Shown: positions 49,301 through 58,117 of the stretch, one piece after another
Layout of the letters: each line of letters opens with the position of its first letter
How positions within the stretch are numbered: the first letter of the stretch is position 1
Origin: Patiria pectinifera
Lineage: Eukaryota; Echinodermata; Asteroidea; Valvatida; Asterinidae
DNA length: 64,000 nt
Assembly (NCBI GenBank): GCA_029964075.1
Contig: CM057140.1
Coordinates: forward strand, 10,186,643-10,250,642
Reading direction: 5' to 3'
The notes under the pieces: model-generated
The model's database searches: none
What the model was told of the DNA's origin: nothing
The model's input: the letters and a program-made list of their open reading frames with translations, nothing else
Position numbers and translations under genes: made by a program

Positions 49301-52300
49301 ATGTGGGCCTTAAAGGTGCACTCTCGTTTCTGAGTCTATTACATGAGATACGGCAGATCCATTGTGAAGGTAATTATGGCACCAGATATGGCGGAGGAGT
49401 TTTCCAACAAGGTGATAGCATACACAAAAAACCTTGCTTATTTTAGCGTGAATTTTGTGTCAATATTATAACTCCGAAAACATGAACTATAGCACTAGAC
49501 ATACAACTGCCAGCTCCATCGAAATGTCAGCCATAAAACATGCGTTAAACGCGGACTCATGACATTTCTGAATCGACGAGGTAGCATTTTCTAGAGGTGT
49601 CGAAAATCGAACAAACACGACGGAGTCCTCGATATGCTGTTTCTAGATTTGGTAAGCCCCTATAGAGAGCTCAAACTTGCATAGATAATCAGTCTCAGTT
49701 CATCTTGAATATCAGGTTGCATACAACATATGCAGCTCACGGTTTTCAAAAACACAAGTAGAGGTTAACAACCCAGTAATGTTGTGACAGTGACACACTG
49801 TGCCTAAGTTATGGAAGCAATTTTATCATCGCAAAATCTGTTTTCCAATATCCCAATATTTGTTTTTATTCTTCACGTAGGCGAATTCAACCGCTTCTCT
49901 GGTAATTGACATGCAAAAGCAAGGCAACCACACTCATGATTATTCGGTATTTGCATGGGGAAAAAAAAGAGGTATCTTGCACTCTTTTGTGGTTACTCTT
50001 GGACGATAGTCTGGTTCCCAGACCTAAAGGTTCTGACTACTCTGAAGGCAAAGTAGGCTGCCAATACAATACCAAAACGGGAAGGATTCTGACCGTTTCC
50101 GAAAACGTCCGAAATTTTCCGAACACGTTTTCGTTAACACTCGGATTTGTTCGCGATAGCTCGGGTGTCTCCGGCTGCACAGGGTGGGTCAAAAAGAAAG
50201 TGGTGTTTCAAATGTTATTACTTAAAAAAAAGCATTAATTCGGGTCACTTTCTTTTTTACTCACCCTGTATAGAGTGGTTGGATTTATATCAATATCCTT
50301 GCCATGATCAATTTTATCAGTCTTGAGTTTATGTAATCCAAAGCTAGCATTTCCCGCATTCTGAGCTTCCAGAACTGTGAGATTCTGTATAGGAAGATTG
50401 TTTCAAGATCTCCGGGGCTTGTGGCTAGCCTCACCTGGTACACGAACACATCTCCGCTCTTGTCGTCGGGCGTGATGAAGCCATAGCCCTTGGAGACATC
50501 GAACCACTTGCACCGACCGCAGCACAGCTTGCCCTCCTCGGCCGTCGGCGACGCCCTGGCGCCCGGGGCCCTTGCCGCTGCGCCCGCTGGCGAATCACCC
50601 TCCGTTCCATCTGAAGAAAAGTTGAAGAATATCGTGCTAATTAGAGCGGGTGATCTAAAATGAGTATATTGATAGTGATTGTGAATATGGCAAGTTAATT
50701 CGGGCATAAAAAAAAAGATCTGGGGAAATTTTCATAGAGTTGCCAATGTTTTTATGCACAGGCAGCCTGAAAAACAACACACAAAATAATGTCTGGCAAG
50801 TTCAGTAATAGGCCTACATTAGACTCAATTCAAGAATCCAAACAAACAATTCAGATTGCAAAATGTTCCCTGAGCCTCCAACGAATCGTGGCTATTAACG
50901 ACTGGGACAGGAGACTAGGCAAAGTCCATCTGTTTACGAAACAACGTCTTCAAAAAATGTCTTAATGTAACACTACCTCTCCCTAAACGAATCAAATGTG
51001 AAACATCTTTTCAATCCGGAAATCAGATCAACATCCTGATAAAATTATTTGATTTGAACTGATTTTTTTATTTTTCGAGTTCTCTTTATGTTGACGAAAA
51101 ACAAATACTGAGGATACGAGCCCATGGGCCCCTAACCAAACCTCTTCAGATTTGTTTTGTTCGCACTGCCGGTCTAGAACAATACGTAAATGTCAAACTC
51201 CGGACGACTATGACAACGGAATAATCGCATGGGGACATTGCGGGGTTTAATAATACCGGATAATACCGAATAAATCTTGTCCGTAGGCGGTTCAGGCGGT
51301 AAGAAAACTGGGCAATTCTTCGCAGAAAAATAGCTTCCACGCAAATCTTATGACCAGAAAAACAAATATTTTCATCTTTTCTCCAATAAGTGTCCATCAA
51401 TAGACCTCGTGCCCATGATGTCCCCAGTCCTATAGAGAGATGCACAACGTGACCTCACTGAGGTCAAATCTCTCATAAGTTTACTGTGGGAAAATGGCTG
51501 TGCATGCCCTCTGTAGAGTATGAGTTATGGTTAGACATTTTGTTCTATTCGTGTATAAACTGAGACATAGCAACTGCTAAATAACACCCAAAAAATCGCG
51601 AAATAGCTATGTAGAGAAATAATCAAAGAGAAATTTATTTTACACAATAAAAAATGCAAGCAAAATTCGTACTCAGACGATATTATTTCTTATACCTAAA
51701 CCCTTGATAAAAAGTCACTTGGGCATCCCGGCCCAGCACCAAAACGCCATTTTATCATGTTTTCCCCACGATTCTACACAAAACAGAGCGTCAATGATTG
51801 TTTTTGCATGTCCGTATGAAAATTAAAGACCCTCAATGTAGGTCAACTAGGTACGCCTGTATTGAGTATTTTTTTTAAACCAAATGCAAGCGGACATTCC
51901 TAACAATGTATGCATTTATCATTGATAATCATAATGTGTATTTATAGTTCAAGCTATCGCATTTTCGTTTTCCGGTCACGGTATCTCTTTCGTTATTATA
52001 AAGAAATTATATATATTGTGAAAGGTCACCTGATTATCCCTTATGTCACGTGACGAACCACAACTGTATCGTCGGCTGTAGGCCCATGCAAGTCCGTAAA
52101 ATGACCATGACAAAGTTCAGGTTTTATCGGCGTTTATCGGCAATCGATCCGTTTTGGAGTAAATTTATTACAAAAAGGTTGGGTTTGATAGCTATGACAA
52201 AATTGACGGGGTAAACGTATCAGTGATCATAGAGGGAAAGGGTTGAATCTAAGATATTGTTGAAGGTTTACGTCAGGGTACAAGACGAGTGGTCGGCATT

Positions 52301-55300
52301 AAAATGTATTGTCATGCAATAAATCATGGAGACCTCAAAGTCGGTTAAAATCTCCTGCAGTTGCATAAGCTAATTAAGTGCTTTGCTGTGTTTAATATTT
52401 CAAATGTGTATACAAACCAATAACCTTTCGATAAATTTTAAATTAAATGCCAACTGAACAAAGTGTCAATTAGCAACCGAATAAGAACAAGGGTGTTCCA
52501 GCACTACAGAAGACGATTACAGCATACCGATGCAATGCGGTGATACCGCCGGATATTTAGCCTATCAATCTCAAAACTATCATCTTACAAATCAAAATAA
52601 TGTATCGTAGTAATGCAAACATTCAAGTCGAATTCCTGTGGTCCAATTGCGGACCAATGAACCAATAATTACGAATAACCTCCTTGGCGGAGATAATTAC
52701 TCCACTAAGGGTACAGCCCAGTAAATAGGCCAAAAATCCCTCCGCCGAGCTCATGAATAAAAGTTATACACTAAAATTATTCTATATTACAGAGGTCTGA
52801 GAGCCATGGATTTGGGGAATTGAAGACAAATGGCACTGTACCTCTGGCCTGGACTTGGGGCTTCCAATTCTGAGCATTTAGGATGCAATTGGGTCCGAAG
52901 GTGGCGCTATTTAGCCATGTTGTGGAGGGATCCTTTTTTTCTTCAAAAAGGCTACTTTTCCAGTTTTGGAAGCATCATTGGTTTCAGGGGCGGTCTTCTT
53001 TTTGGATTGAGAATTTCTCCAGAAAGTCAATGGTCAACCCACCACAAATTGAAAAGAAAATGAGAGATGACATGTTGATCGTCATTTTCTGTGTAGCCTG
53101 AATACATGTGAGAGTTCTGAGTGTTTTCAAACGAATTTTGATGCTGGGGATTTAACACTGGTGTCTATGGGAATGTTTATACGGGGTGTACCCTTAAGGG
53201 TGCAGGCCAGTAAACAGGCCCGAAATTGCCTACCATTGCCTACGCTGGCCAAATCACGATTTGCATGCCCTCAAACTCTACGGTATGGTATTAGAGCACT
53301 TTGAGGGCCGTGAACTTGAGGGTTTGTTAAAAAAAAAAGGAGAAGAAAGTTGGAAGCCGTGCAGAGGACTGCCAGCTCGTATTTCTGTGAAATTTGGATG
53401 AAAATAGACCCTAAAATGGCTCTATTTTGTAATGGAGTGTAGGCGTCCTTTTCAAAATGGCGTTGGGCTTCAGGACTATTTTTAGGGGTGATCGTCTTTG
53501 GATTGATTTTTTCCCCAAAAGTCATTCGTTAACCCCCAAACAATTGAATAGAAGTTGACGATGATGAAATAAGCTTTAATTTGATGTGTGTCTCGAACAC
53601 CTTTGAGAGTTGCGAGTATTTTTAATAGTTTTTGGAAGTGCGCGTTATTATCTCTGAGGTCTGGCAAGTGGTCTGCAACCCTTAACTCGTGGACCATTCG
53701 CGAAGTGGCGAATCCAGCCACTAAAAGCGACCCCCGACCTCGGCAGGTGATGGGTAATCCATTGGTTCGGCTCAGGTCAGCAGGTGTCCAGTGGGTTGCA
53801 CAAAAAGGGCGCGTAAATGGCCATTTGGTCATTTCTTTTTTGTTCAGGGCCAACGTGTTACAACCATGTAGCTTTATTCAATTCACAAAGCTCCATAGGT
53901 GCAGCGCACGAACAAACCGAAGGGGCGTGCAACCAAGGACTTCCATCCATAGATGTTTTCATTATTTCTGAGTGGTGCCGATGCGATAACTAACGAAAAT
54001 GTGCGAGTTCTGCGTTGTAAATAATCCAGGGTCCAGGGCCACCTTATTGGGCCAAAAGGTTTCAGATAACACACACATTGTGGATGACCTTGCGCCTATT
54101 GCAAGGCGTTCAACCACCGTGGTTAAATGAAGTATTAAATATTTCCGGCCTGTGTTTGGGATGTAGGGTGCGTACGTGCAGGATTTAGATTGTGCGCGAT
54201 GCTCTGTACATGAACATGTACATTACATGTACATGTACATGTACATGTACATGTACATTGTGCACACGTTCAGTGTAGCAGCACTTGAACACATGTATTT
54301 TCGTTTAGGGTATATTGTTGTGCAATGCGAGTGCGGTAGCTTTGCAGCTTGAATTTAGGACTCTTTTAAAATACGTATTCATTTGGTAGTATTGCGCATG
54401 CGTAAGTATGATAATTAGGAGAGTGACCGGTCATGTGAGAGGGTTCAACCAATAATAACAGGGTGAAGGAGTCCGATTTCCGCATCAGATTTTCATATGA
54501 CAACGGAATGCCCCTTTACGAAGCTGGTCCGTTGTACAAGAACACCGTTGTCAAGTTTACTGTATGGTTGTATGAATATAGCGCTGAAGTTTGCCAAGAC
54601 AAGAATTGTGGAAAGAGAATTGACCTTACTCACGAAAGATACGAAACTATACTTGCAAGTATTTAACTTAAATTAAGCATTCAAAGAATGGACAATGAAA
54701 TAGATATCTCAAATAACTTGATAAATTCTACATTGTGGATTAAACACTGTTTTCATGTTCTTTTCTACATTGTAGATGAAATATCGTTTCATAATTTGTT
54801 TTTCTTGATTGTTGATGAAACATCGTTTCGTGTTTTCGTCAAAACCGAAAAAAAAACACTCATGAAAATAAGACAAGCACTGCAATCATTACAAAACAGT
54901 CTGGTTACTTAGCCCACGTTTGAAGCCACACTTAGTGTTTGAATACAGTTTTAAACTTTTAGGGAACACGACATGAAACGGTGAACTTGCGCGAACAGGA
55001 TTCACTCCTGGTTAAAATCATAGGCCTATTTGGCGTCCGCGTCACATTTCTGCTTTCTCTTCCATAAATCATGGATAACGAAATCTTTTGCGGTATACAG
55101 TCTAAAAACCACATAATACAATGTACATTCATGTCCTGTAGTGTTAATGAGTAACATCGTTTCGTGTTTTCATCAAAACCGAAAAAAACACAAATGAAAA
55201 CAAGCCAAGCACTGCAATCATTACAAAACAGTCTGGTTACTTAGCCCACGTTTGAAGCCACACTTAGTGTTTGAATACAGGTTTAAACTTTTAGGGAACA

Positions 55301-58098
55301 CGACATGAAACGGTGAACTTGCGCGAACAGGATTCATTCCTGGTTAAAATCATAGGCCTGTTTGGCGTCCGCGTCATAATTTCTGTTTTCTCTTCCATAA
55401 ATCATGGCTAACGAAATCTTTTGCGGTATACAGTCTAAAAACCACAGAATACATTCATGTTCTGTAGTGTTAATGAGTCACTGGGTATTATCACCAGCTA
55501 GAGTGAAATTGTGGATTATTGCAAATTACGATATGTCAGTGACCCCAACCGCAAAATGTGTACAGTCTTACAGAGGCCTACAAATAGCGGATGGTAACTA
55601 AAATCACGCGAAACAAGAGAAACATCACGAGTGAAACACAACATCCTGCAGGAAATAATGCTCTGCAGTTCGACCATGGAACAACGAGCACATGTACTGC
55701 CGCAACTAGCCCGGTCCCTGAACACAAAATTACGGCCAAAAACACACACGAAGTGCGTGCCAAGTGGTCAAACTTTTGGGGTTTTGCCAGCACCACCGTT
55801 AAGGCCGGAACAAAGTTCTGCTTCCGGTTACCCTACCCATAGCCCTAACCTATTTTGACAGCCCCTGCCCTAAATTTTTTGGGGAAAATGAGGGGGAAAA
55901 ACCCGAAAACCATCAACTACTACCTTTTACCCAGTACACGCAGATTATGATCGTGCACAAAAAATTGCCCCCCCCCAAAAAAAACCCCCTACCTATCTAC
56001 CCTATTTTTCAAATGCCACGTAATCGGAAGCAGAACTATTTTTTTTTGGCCTGATCAATGGTTTGACCAAAAATACCAAAAATTGTGGGAACCACTACCC
56101 AACATGGCAAAACCACAACGAACCGGCTATTCTTTTTGACGACAGGAGAAATCCCCGCGCAAGAGTTTTTGCCATGCAACTATGCCATTGACCTTTAACG
56201 TGTCATTCTCTTGACCTTTAGGGCTTGGTTTCGGCCTTGAACCATGCAAATCACAGTCCACCAGTATCCTTGGGCTTCGGTCATTTTTTTTTCTGAGGTC
56301 GCAGTTCCCAAAAGGTGGATGCTTGTAAATTCCACGAGGTCAAACTCACAATGCACGGCAATGACACATCATGTATTTCTAACGAAAGATAACCGATGCC
56401 AGACTATAGCAGTTTCCTAAGTAATACCATTGTTTCCAACCTCGTTCCCATGGGTACGAGATCTTGCTGCGCCATGTTGTTTCCCATCATGCCTTGCGCG
56501 ATCTCAGTTAGTGAAGGAACGCGCACGCGCCCATAGAGTCGAGGCTGCACTGTTCTGCCTGAAAATGTTCATGCTCTCATACATCACTAAGCACTGCTTG
56601 TACTTCTTGCCTTTGACAGCCGTTTATGCGCGTATACAACTGGTCTATTTCTAGCCACTTGTTGAGTCTAGTTATGGCCTGGGCCCATTTTACATTGATT
56701 TTCTATGCGGACAAAAATGCTTTACAAATTATCGTGCCTAGCCAAGCATCACATGAGAGCATATCCAAAACACTCTATATCGCATGCCATTTTGGCTTGT
56801 ATATGTAAGCTCTTTGATAAGTGAGTACATTTTTTTTTGCTCAGCAGCAGCCAACTTCGTTGAAAATCGCTCCTGGTTTCTCGTGTACATGCACGAATAG
56901 GCGTCTGGCTGAGGTATTCCAGCATTACTAATACATTCCAAACGAGACTTCAAATTACAAATACAACAGTTAAAACTGCATAAACTGTGATATATCCCAA
57001 TACATGTACTTACCATAGCAAGTCGGCGTTTGTGCAGCTTGTGCTAAATTCTCCCTATCTAACATGTATGAATCTTCTTTTAGAATTAGATCCTTCTAGC
57101 CCAATAATTTTGGGGTCGTCGTAACGCAATGGGGAAGGCTCATCAGCTTTGATACACGTATTTACTTACATCTAGAATTCCACTTTTTCAAACAAAAATT
57201 TACCGAGAAACGCCTCCCTAGTTGATCCATAACTCTTTGAAATTTGGTAATAATGGTTTTTAGGACCTCACACCGACTTTTTTTAGTTTTGGTAAATCAG
57301 AGTTTTTACTCAACACCGTCTGTTTTGCGACATCGCGAACGTTGCACACACAGTTGATACGAACTGTCGCACGGTAACTTTGATTTTTCAATACACTTAT
57401 GAGGAGCTGTTAGATAGGTACCAGACTATACACTGGCATGACTGGTAAACGCAACACAGCTTTGTTTCCATGTTCAATGGCGGTTTACCAGTTTTGTAGC
57501 AGAAGCGCCAATCACCGCATTAACTTTCGCGATGTCGAAAAAAACAGACGGTGGTGAGTAAAAACTCTGATTTCTGATCATTTCTCCAAAAAAAGTCAGT
57601 CTGGGGTCCTAAAAAAACACTATTACCAAATGTTAAAAGAGTTATGGATCAACTAAGGAAGTTTTTATGGGAAAATTTTGTTTGAAAAAGTGGAATTCTA
57701 TAGATGCAAGTAATACGTCTATCAAAGCTGCTGAACCCTTCCCATTGAGTTACGACGACCCCCCAAAAAAGAAGTAGTACGAACCAAAGTATCATAAAGG
57801 GAAAACGCGATGCCACGTTGACTCCGAATTCTTTATCTTTCAGATGCCATACCTTCCCTGATTCTATCGAATGCTAAGGTAAACTATATCCGGAGATATA
57901 CCATGTTGATGTTCTTCCTAATATTGCTCCACAAAGTACAAACTTTCCTTGGCTTTGAAACTTCACTTTCCCTCTTAAAAATCTACCACAGTGATTAATC
58001 CAAGCAATAAAATAGAAAATCTGAAGTACAATGACTGGGGTATCCAAGACTCAGATCGTTCTAAAACACTCACCGTTGGGACGGAGCATTTCCTGCAT
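39989..58098 (-). CDS. lin28: lin-28 RNA-binding protein, spliced gene, complete frame
   Basis: The coding sequence joins 58098-58074, 50610-50435, 41759-41590 and 40310-39989 (25+176+170+322 = 693 nt, 230 residues plus stop). Every junction is GT/AG and the phases match (1, 0, 2). Residues 1-40 are an Ala/Pro/Gly-rich leader. A cold-shock domain (about 41-108) carries KWFDVSKGYGFITP and DVFVYQ. A basic linker ends in RKDDR. Two zinc knuckles, CYNC-H-C and CHHC-H-C, both fit CX2CX4HX4C. An Asp/Gly/Thr tail ends in GGGGGTS. This domain order (one cold-shock domain followed by two CCHC knuckles) is diagnostic of Lin-28, which in other animals binds let-7 precursors, blocks their maturation and controls developmental timing and stem-cell identity. 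The length is between human LIN28A and LIN28B. The later exons are certain; the first exon is inferred. Introns are about 7.5, 8.7 and 1.3 kb, and repeats fill much of them. Confidence 0.93.
40172..40180 (-). promoter_or_regulatory. Possible lin-4/miR-125 target site in lin-28 coding exon 4
   Basis: The sense (minus) strand reads TCTCAGGGA across the SSQG codons. It is complementary to nucleotides 1-9 of the lin-4/miR-125 family (UCCCUGAGA). This family represses lin-28 through 3' UTR sites in nematodes and mammals. A coding-region position is unusual. Pairing stops at nucleotide 10, and I saw no strong 3' supplementary pairing. Confidence 0.4.
40439..40928. mobile_element. 490-bp hairpin MITE in lin-28 intron 3
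   Basis: The element starts CAGGGTGAGTAAAAAAAA and ends TTTTTTTTACTCACCCTG, flanked by TA on both sides, as for Tc1/mariner-type insertions. Both halves are inverse complements almost to the centre, e.g. AAGGTTCTGTCCACGGATCA near 40631 pairs with TGATCCGTGGACAGAACCTT near 40724. It would form a very long hairpin in the lin-28 primary transcript. Confidence 0.88.
41028..41220 (-). repeat. tRNA-derived SINE in lin-28 intron 3
   Basis: On the minus strand it shows GTGGCCTAGTGATTCGTGAC (A-box region), GGGGTTCGAATCCAGC (B box), GTCCTTGGGCAAGTCACTTT and TGGACTGGCATCCCATCCAG. It lies in the same direction as lin-28, within its last intron. Confidence 0.8.
41331..41414. repeat. Short inverted repeat in lin-28 intron 3
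   Basis: AATGGCGAAAGCATTGT and ACAATGCTTTCGCTATT are inverse complements with a loop of about 48 nt. It may be a decayed MITE core. Confidence 0.5.
41590..41759 (-). CDS. lin28: lin-28 exon 3: second half of cold-shock domain and basic linker
   Basis: The acceptor TTTCTTTTTCAG precedes 41759 and the donor GTATTC follows 41590. The exon encodes SSIDMAGFRSLDVNEEVEF, then TGPGGVCCKGSKRKGRGNRRKDD, with the last codon (Arg) split 2+1 across the next intron. GFRSL, EVEF and VTGPGG are hallmarks of the Lin-28 cold-shock domain. The Lys/Arg-rich linker leads into the zinc knuckles, as in other Lin-28 proteins. Confidence 0.95.
41760..43539. other. lin-28 intron 2, distal part
   Basis: Non-coding. 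Intron sequence immediately upstream of exon 3 is pyrimidine-rich on the minus strand as expected. No repeat ends were resolved between 41.8 and 43.5 kb. Confidence 0.5.
43557..43845 (+). repeat. Cluster of GATTTTGCAGGATTGAGG motifs
   Basis: Near-identical copies at 43717, 43775 and 43823 and a variant at 43557 are separated by unlike spacers of about 30-40 nt. The inverse complement (CCTCAATCCTGCAAAATCC) resembles the motif at 2045-2350 (CTCAATCCAACAGAATCC). It lies within lin-28 intron 2. Confidence 0.65.
44478..44492. repeat. Poly-G tract
   Basis: A run of about 14 G within lin-28 intron 2. Confidence 0.85.
45591..45684 (-). repeat. Dispersed repeat, copy 1
   Basis: Inverse of 56437-56537: shared GCGTGCGCGTTCCTTCACTA, GATCGCGCAAGGCAT, GCGCAGCAAGATC and CCATGGG...AACGAGGTTG. 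CpG-rich. Both copies are inside lin-28 introns. Confidence 0.65.
45693..45885 (+). mobile_element. Fragment of the GTCGACTAG MITE
   Basis: TAGTGGTTGATTTGTGACGT, CCTACGCCTGCGCA and CTCTAGTCAAACGATGGTCA match the interior of 37482-37791. Termini are missing. Confidence 0.6.
48004..48206 (-). mobile_element. MITE family A, copy 3 (truncated)
   Basis: GCGGACTAGTAAATAAACTG and AAATTTAGGAAAAATACTCG match the left portion of 27345-27826. Homology stops near 48206. Confidence 0.65.
48437..48881 (+). mobile_element. MITE family A, copy 4
   Basis: GCCAGCCAAATCACGATTTA, TCAAAATGGCGATGGGCTTC and TTTACTGGTCTGCACCCC match 53196-53683. The extreme left terminus is eroded. Confidence 0.65.
48902..48952 (+). 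repeat. GGTCAAAC(N)AT micro-repeat
   Basis: Four consecutive units close to GGTCAAACCAT follow the MITE at 48881, of which two are exact. Confidence 0.7.
50180..50268. mobile_element. 89-bp MITE near lin-28 exon 2
   Basis: CAGGGTGGGTCAAAAAGAAA and TTTCTTTTTTACTCACCCTG form terminal inverted repeats related to the 490-bp element at 40439. It lies about 170 bp downstream of the exon 2 donor. Confidence 0.7.
50435..50610 (-). CDS. lin28: lin-28 exon 2: leader and first half of cold-shock domain
   Basis: The acceptor TTTTCTTCAG precedes 50610 and the donor GTGAGG follows 50435. The exon encodes an Ala/Pro-rich leader, then GRCKWFDVSKGYGFITPDD and DVFVYQ, which are the RNP1-like and RNP2-like strands of the cold-shock fold. 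It is distinctly GC-richer than the introns around it. The exon ends exactly after the Gln of VFVYQ in phase 0, the same place where vertebrate LIN28 is split after VFVHQ. The conserved His of that motif is Tyr here. Confidence 0.95.
50611..52706. other. lin-28 intron 1, proximal part
   Basis: Non-coding, AT-rich. No repeat or conserved motif recognised. Confidence 0.45.
52707..53195 (+). mobile_element. MITE family B, copy 2 (full length)
   Basis: Starts AAGGGTACAGCCCAGTAAAT and ends GGGGTGTACCCTT. The body is homologous to the inverse of 35036-35471. The right end is immediately followed by a family A element. Confidence 0.78.
53196..53683 (+). mobile_element. MITE family A, copy 5 (full length)
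   Basis: Starts AAGGGTGCAGGCCAGTAAAC and ends GTGGTCTGCAACCCTT. The body matches copies at 27345, 34663, 48004 and 48437. It abuts the B element with no spacer. Confidence 0.78.
54224..54258. repeat. (ACATGT)n microsatellite
   Basis: Nearly six perfect units of the self-complementary hexamer ACATGT. Scattered shorter TACATGTACATG runs occur all over the window. Confidence 0.9.
54463..54666 (+). other. Unrecognised open frame with coding-like composition
   Basis: The frame is open from about 54439 to the stop at 54664-54666. Its first ATG is at about residue 15 of the stretch from 54463. The peptide (KNTVVKFTVWLYEYSAEVC, then GKRIDLTHERYETI) has balanced amino-acid use, unlike the AT-biased random frames nearby. 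An AG at 54460-54461 could be an acceptor, but the polypyrimidine tract is poor. It would sit inside lin-28 intron 1 on the opposite strand. I recognise no family; it may be a fragment of a mobile element or a chance frame. Confidence 0.2.
54819..55479 (+). repeat. Tandem duplication of a ~330-bp unit
   Basis: Units 54819-55152 and 55153-55479 share AACATCGTTTCGTGTTTTC, AACAGTCTGGTTACTTAGCC, GAACTTGCGCGAACAGGATT and GAAATCTTTTGCGGTATACA at roughly 95% identity by eye. It lies in lin-28 intron 1. No coding content. Confidence 0.85.
56437..56537 (+). repeat. Dispersed repeat, copy 2
   Basis: CAACCTCGTTCCCATGGGTA, GATCTTGCTGCGCCATG, CATGCCTTGCGCGATCTC and GGAACGCGCACGCGCCCATA are the inverse of 45591-45684. 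The CCTCGTTCCCA/CCTCGTCCCCA word recurs near 41275 and 58481. Confidence 0.65.
57107..57771. mobile_element. 660-bp fold-back element
   Basis: The left arm (57107-57345) and right arm (57535-57771) are inverse complements: TTTTGGGGTCGTCGTAACG / GTTACGACGACCCCCCAAAA at the ends, GTGGAATTC/GAATTCCAC and AGAGTTTTTACTCAACACCG / CGGTGGTGAGTAAAAACTCT inside. The central spacer of about 190 nt is unique. It lies in lin-28 intron 1, about 300 bp from the candidate first exon. Confidence 0.8.
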
Positions 58099-58117
58099 CC
58101 CAACTTGCTCTGAGACA
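58074..58117 (-). CDS. lin28: lin-28 candidate first coding exon
   Basis: This 44-nt exon is bounded by a T-rich acceptor (TTTTTTACAG) and a strong donor (GTGAGTG). It holds ATG at 58098 with G at position -3, encodes MQEMLRPN, and ends with a single G. That G joins the AT that opens the next exon to make GAT (Asp), keeping the cold-shock frame. Human LIN28 genes also begin with a very short first coding exon before the cold-shock exon. The frame is open upstream to the acceptor, so translation could start in an earlier exon, and 58117-58099 may be 5' UTR. The call rests on splice sites, phase and position only; another first exon remains possible. Confidence 0.6.

Noticed and set aside
54224-54258. 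Palindromic ACATGT run as a possible CRISPR-like or binding array
   Set aside because: It is a simple hexamer microsatellite with no spacers; the same word is common throughout the window.
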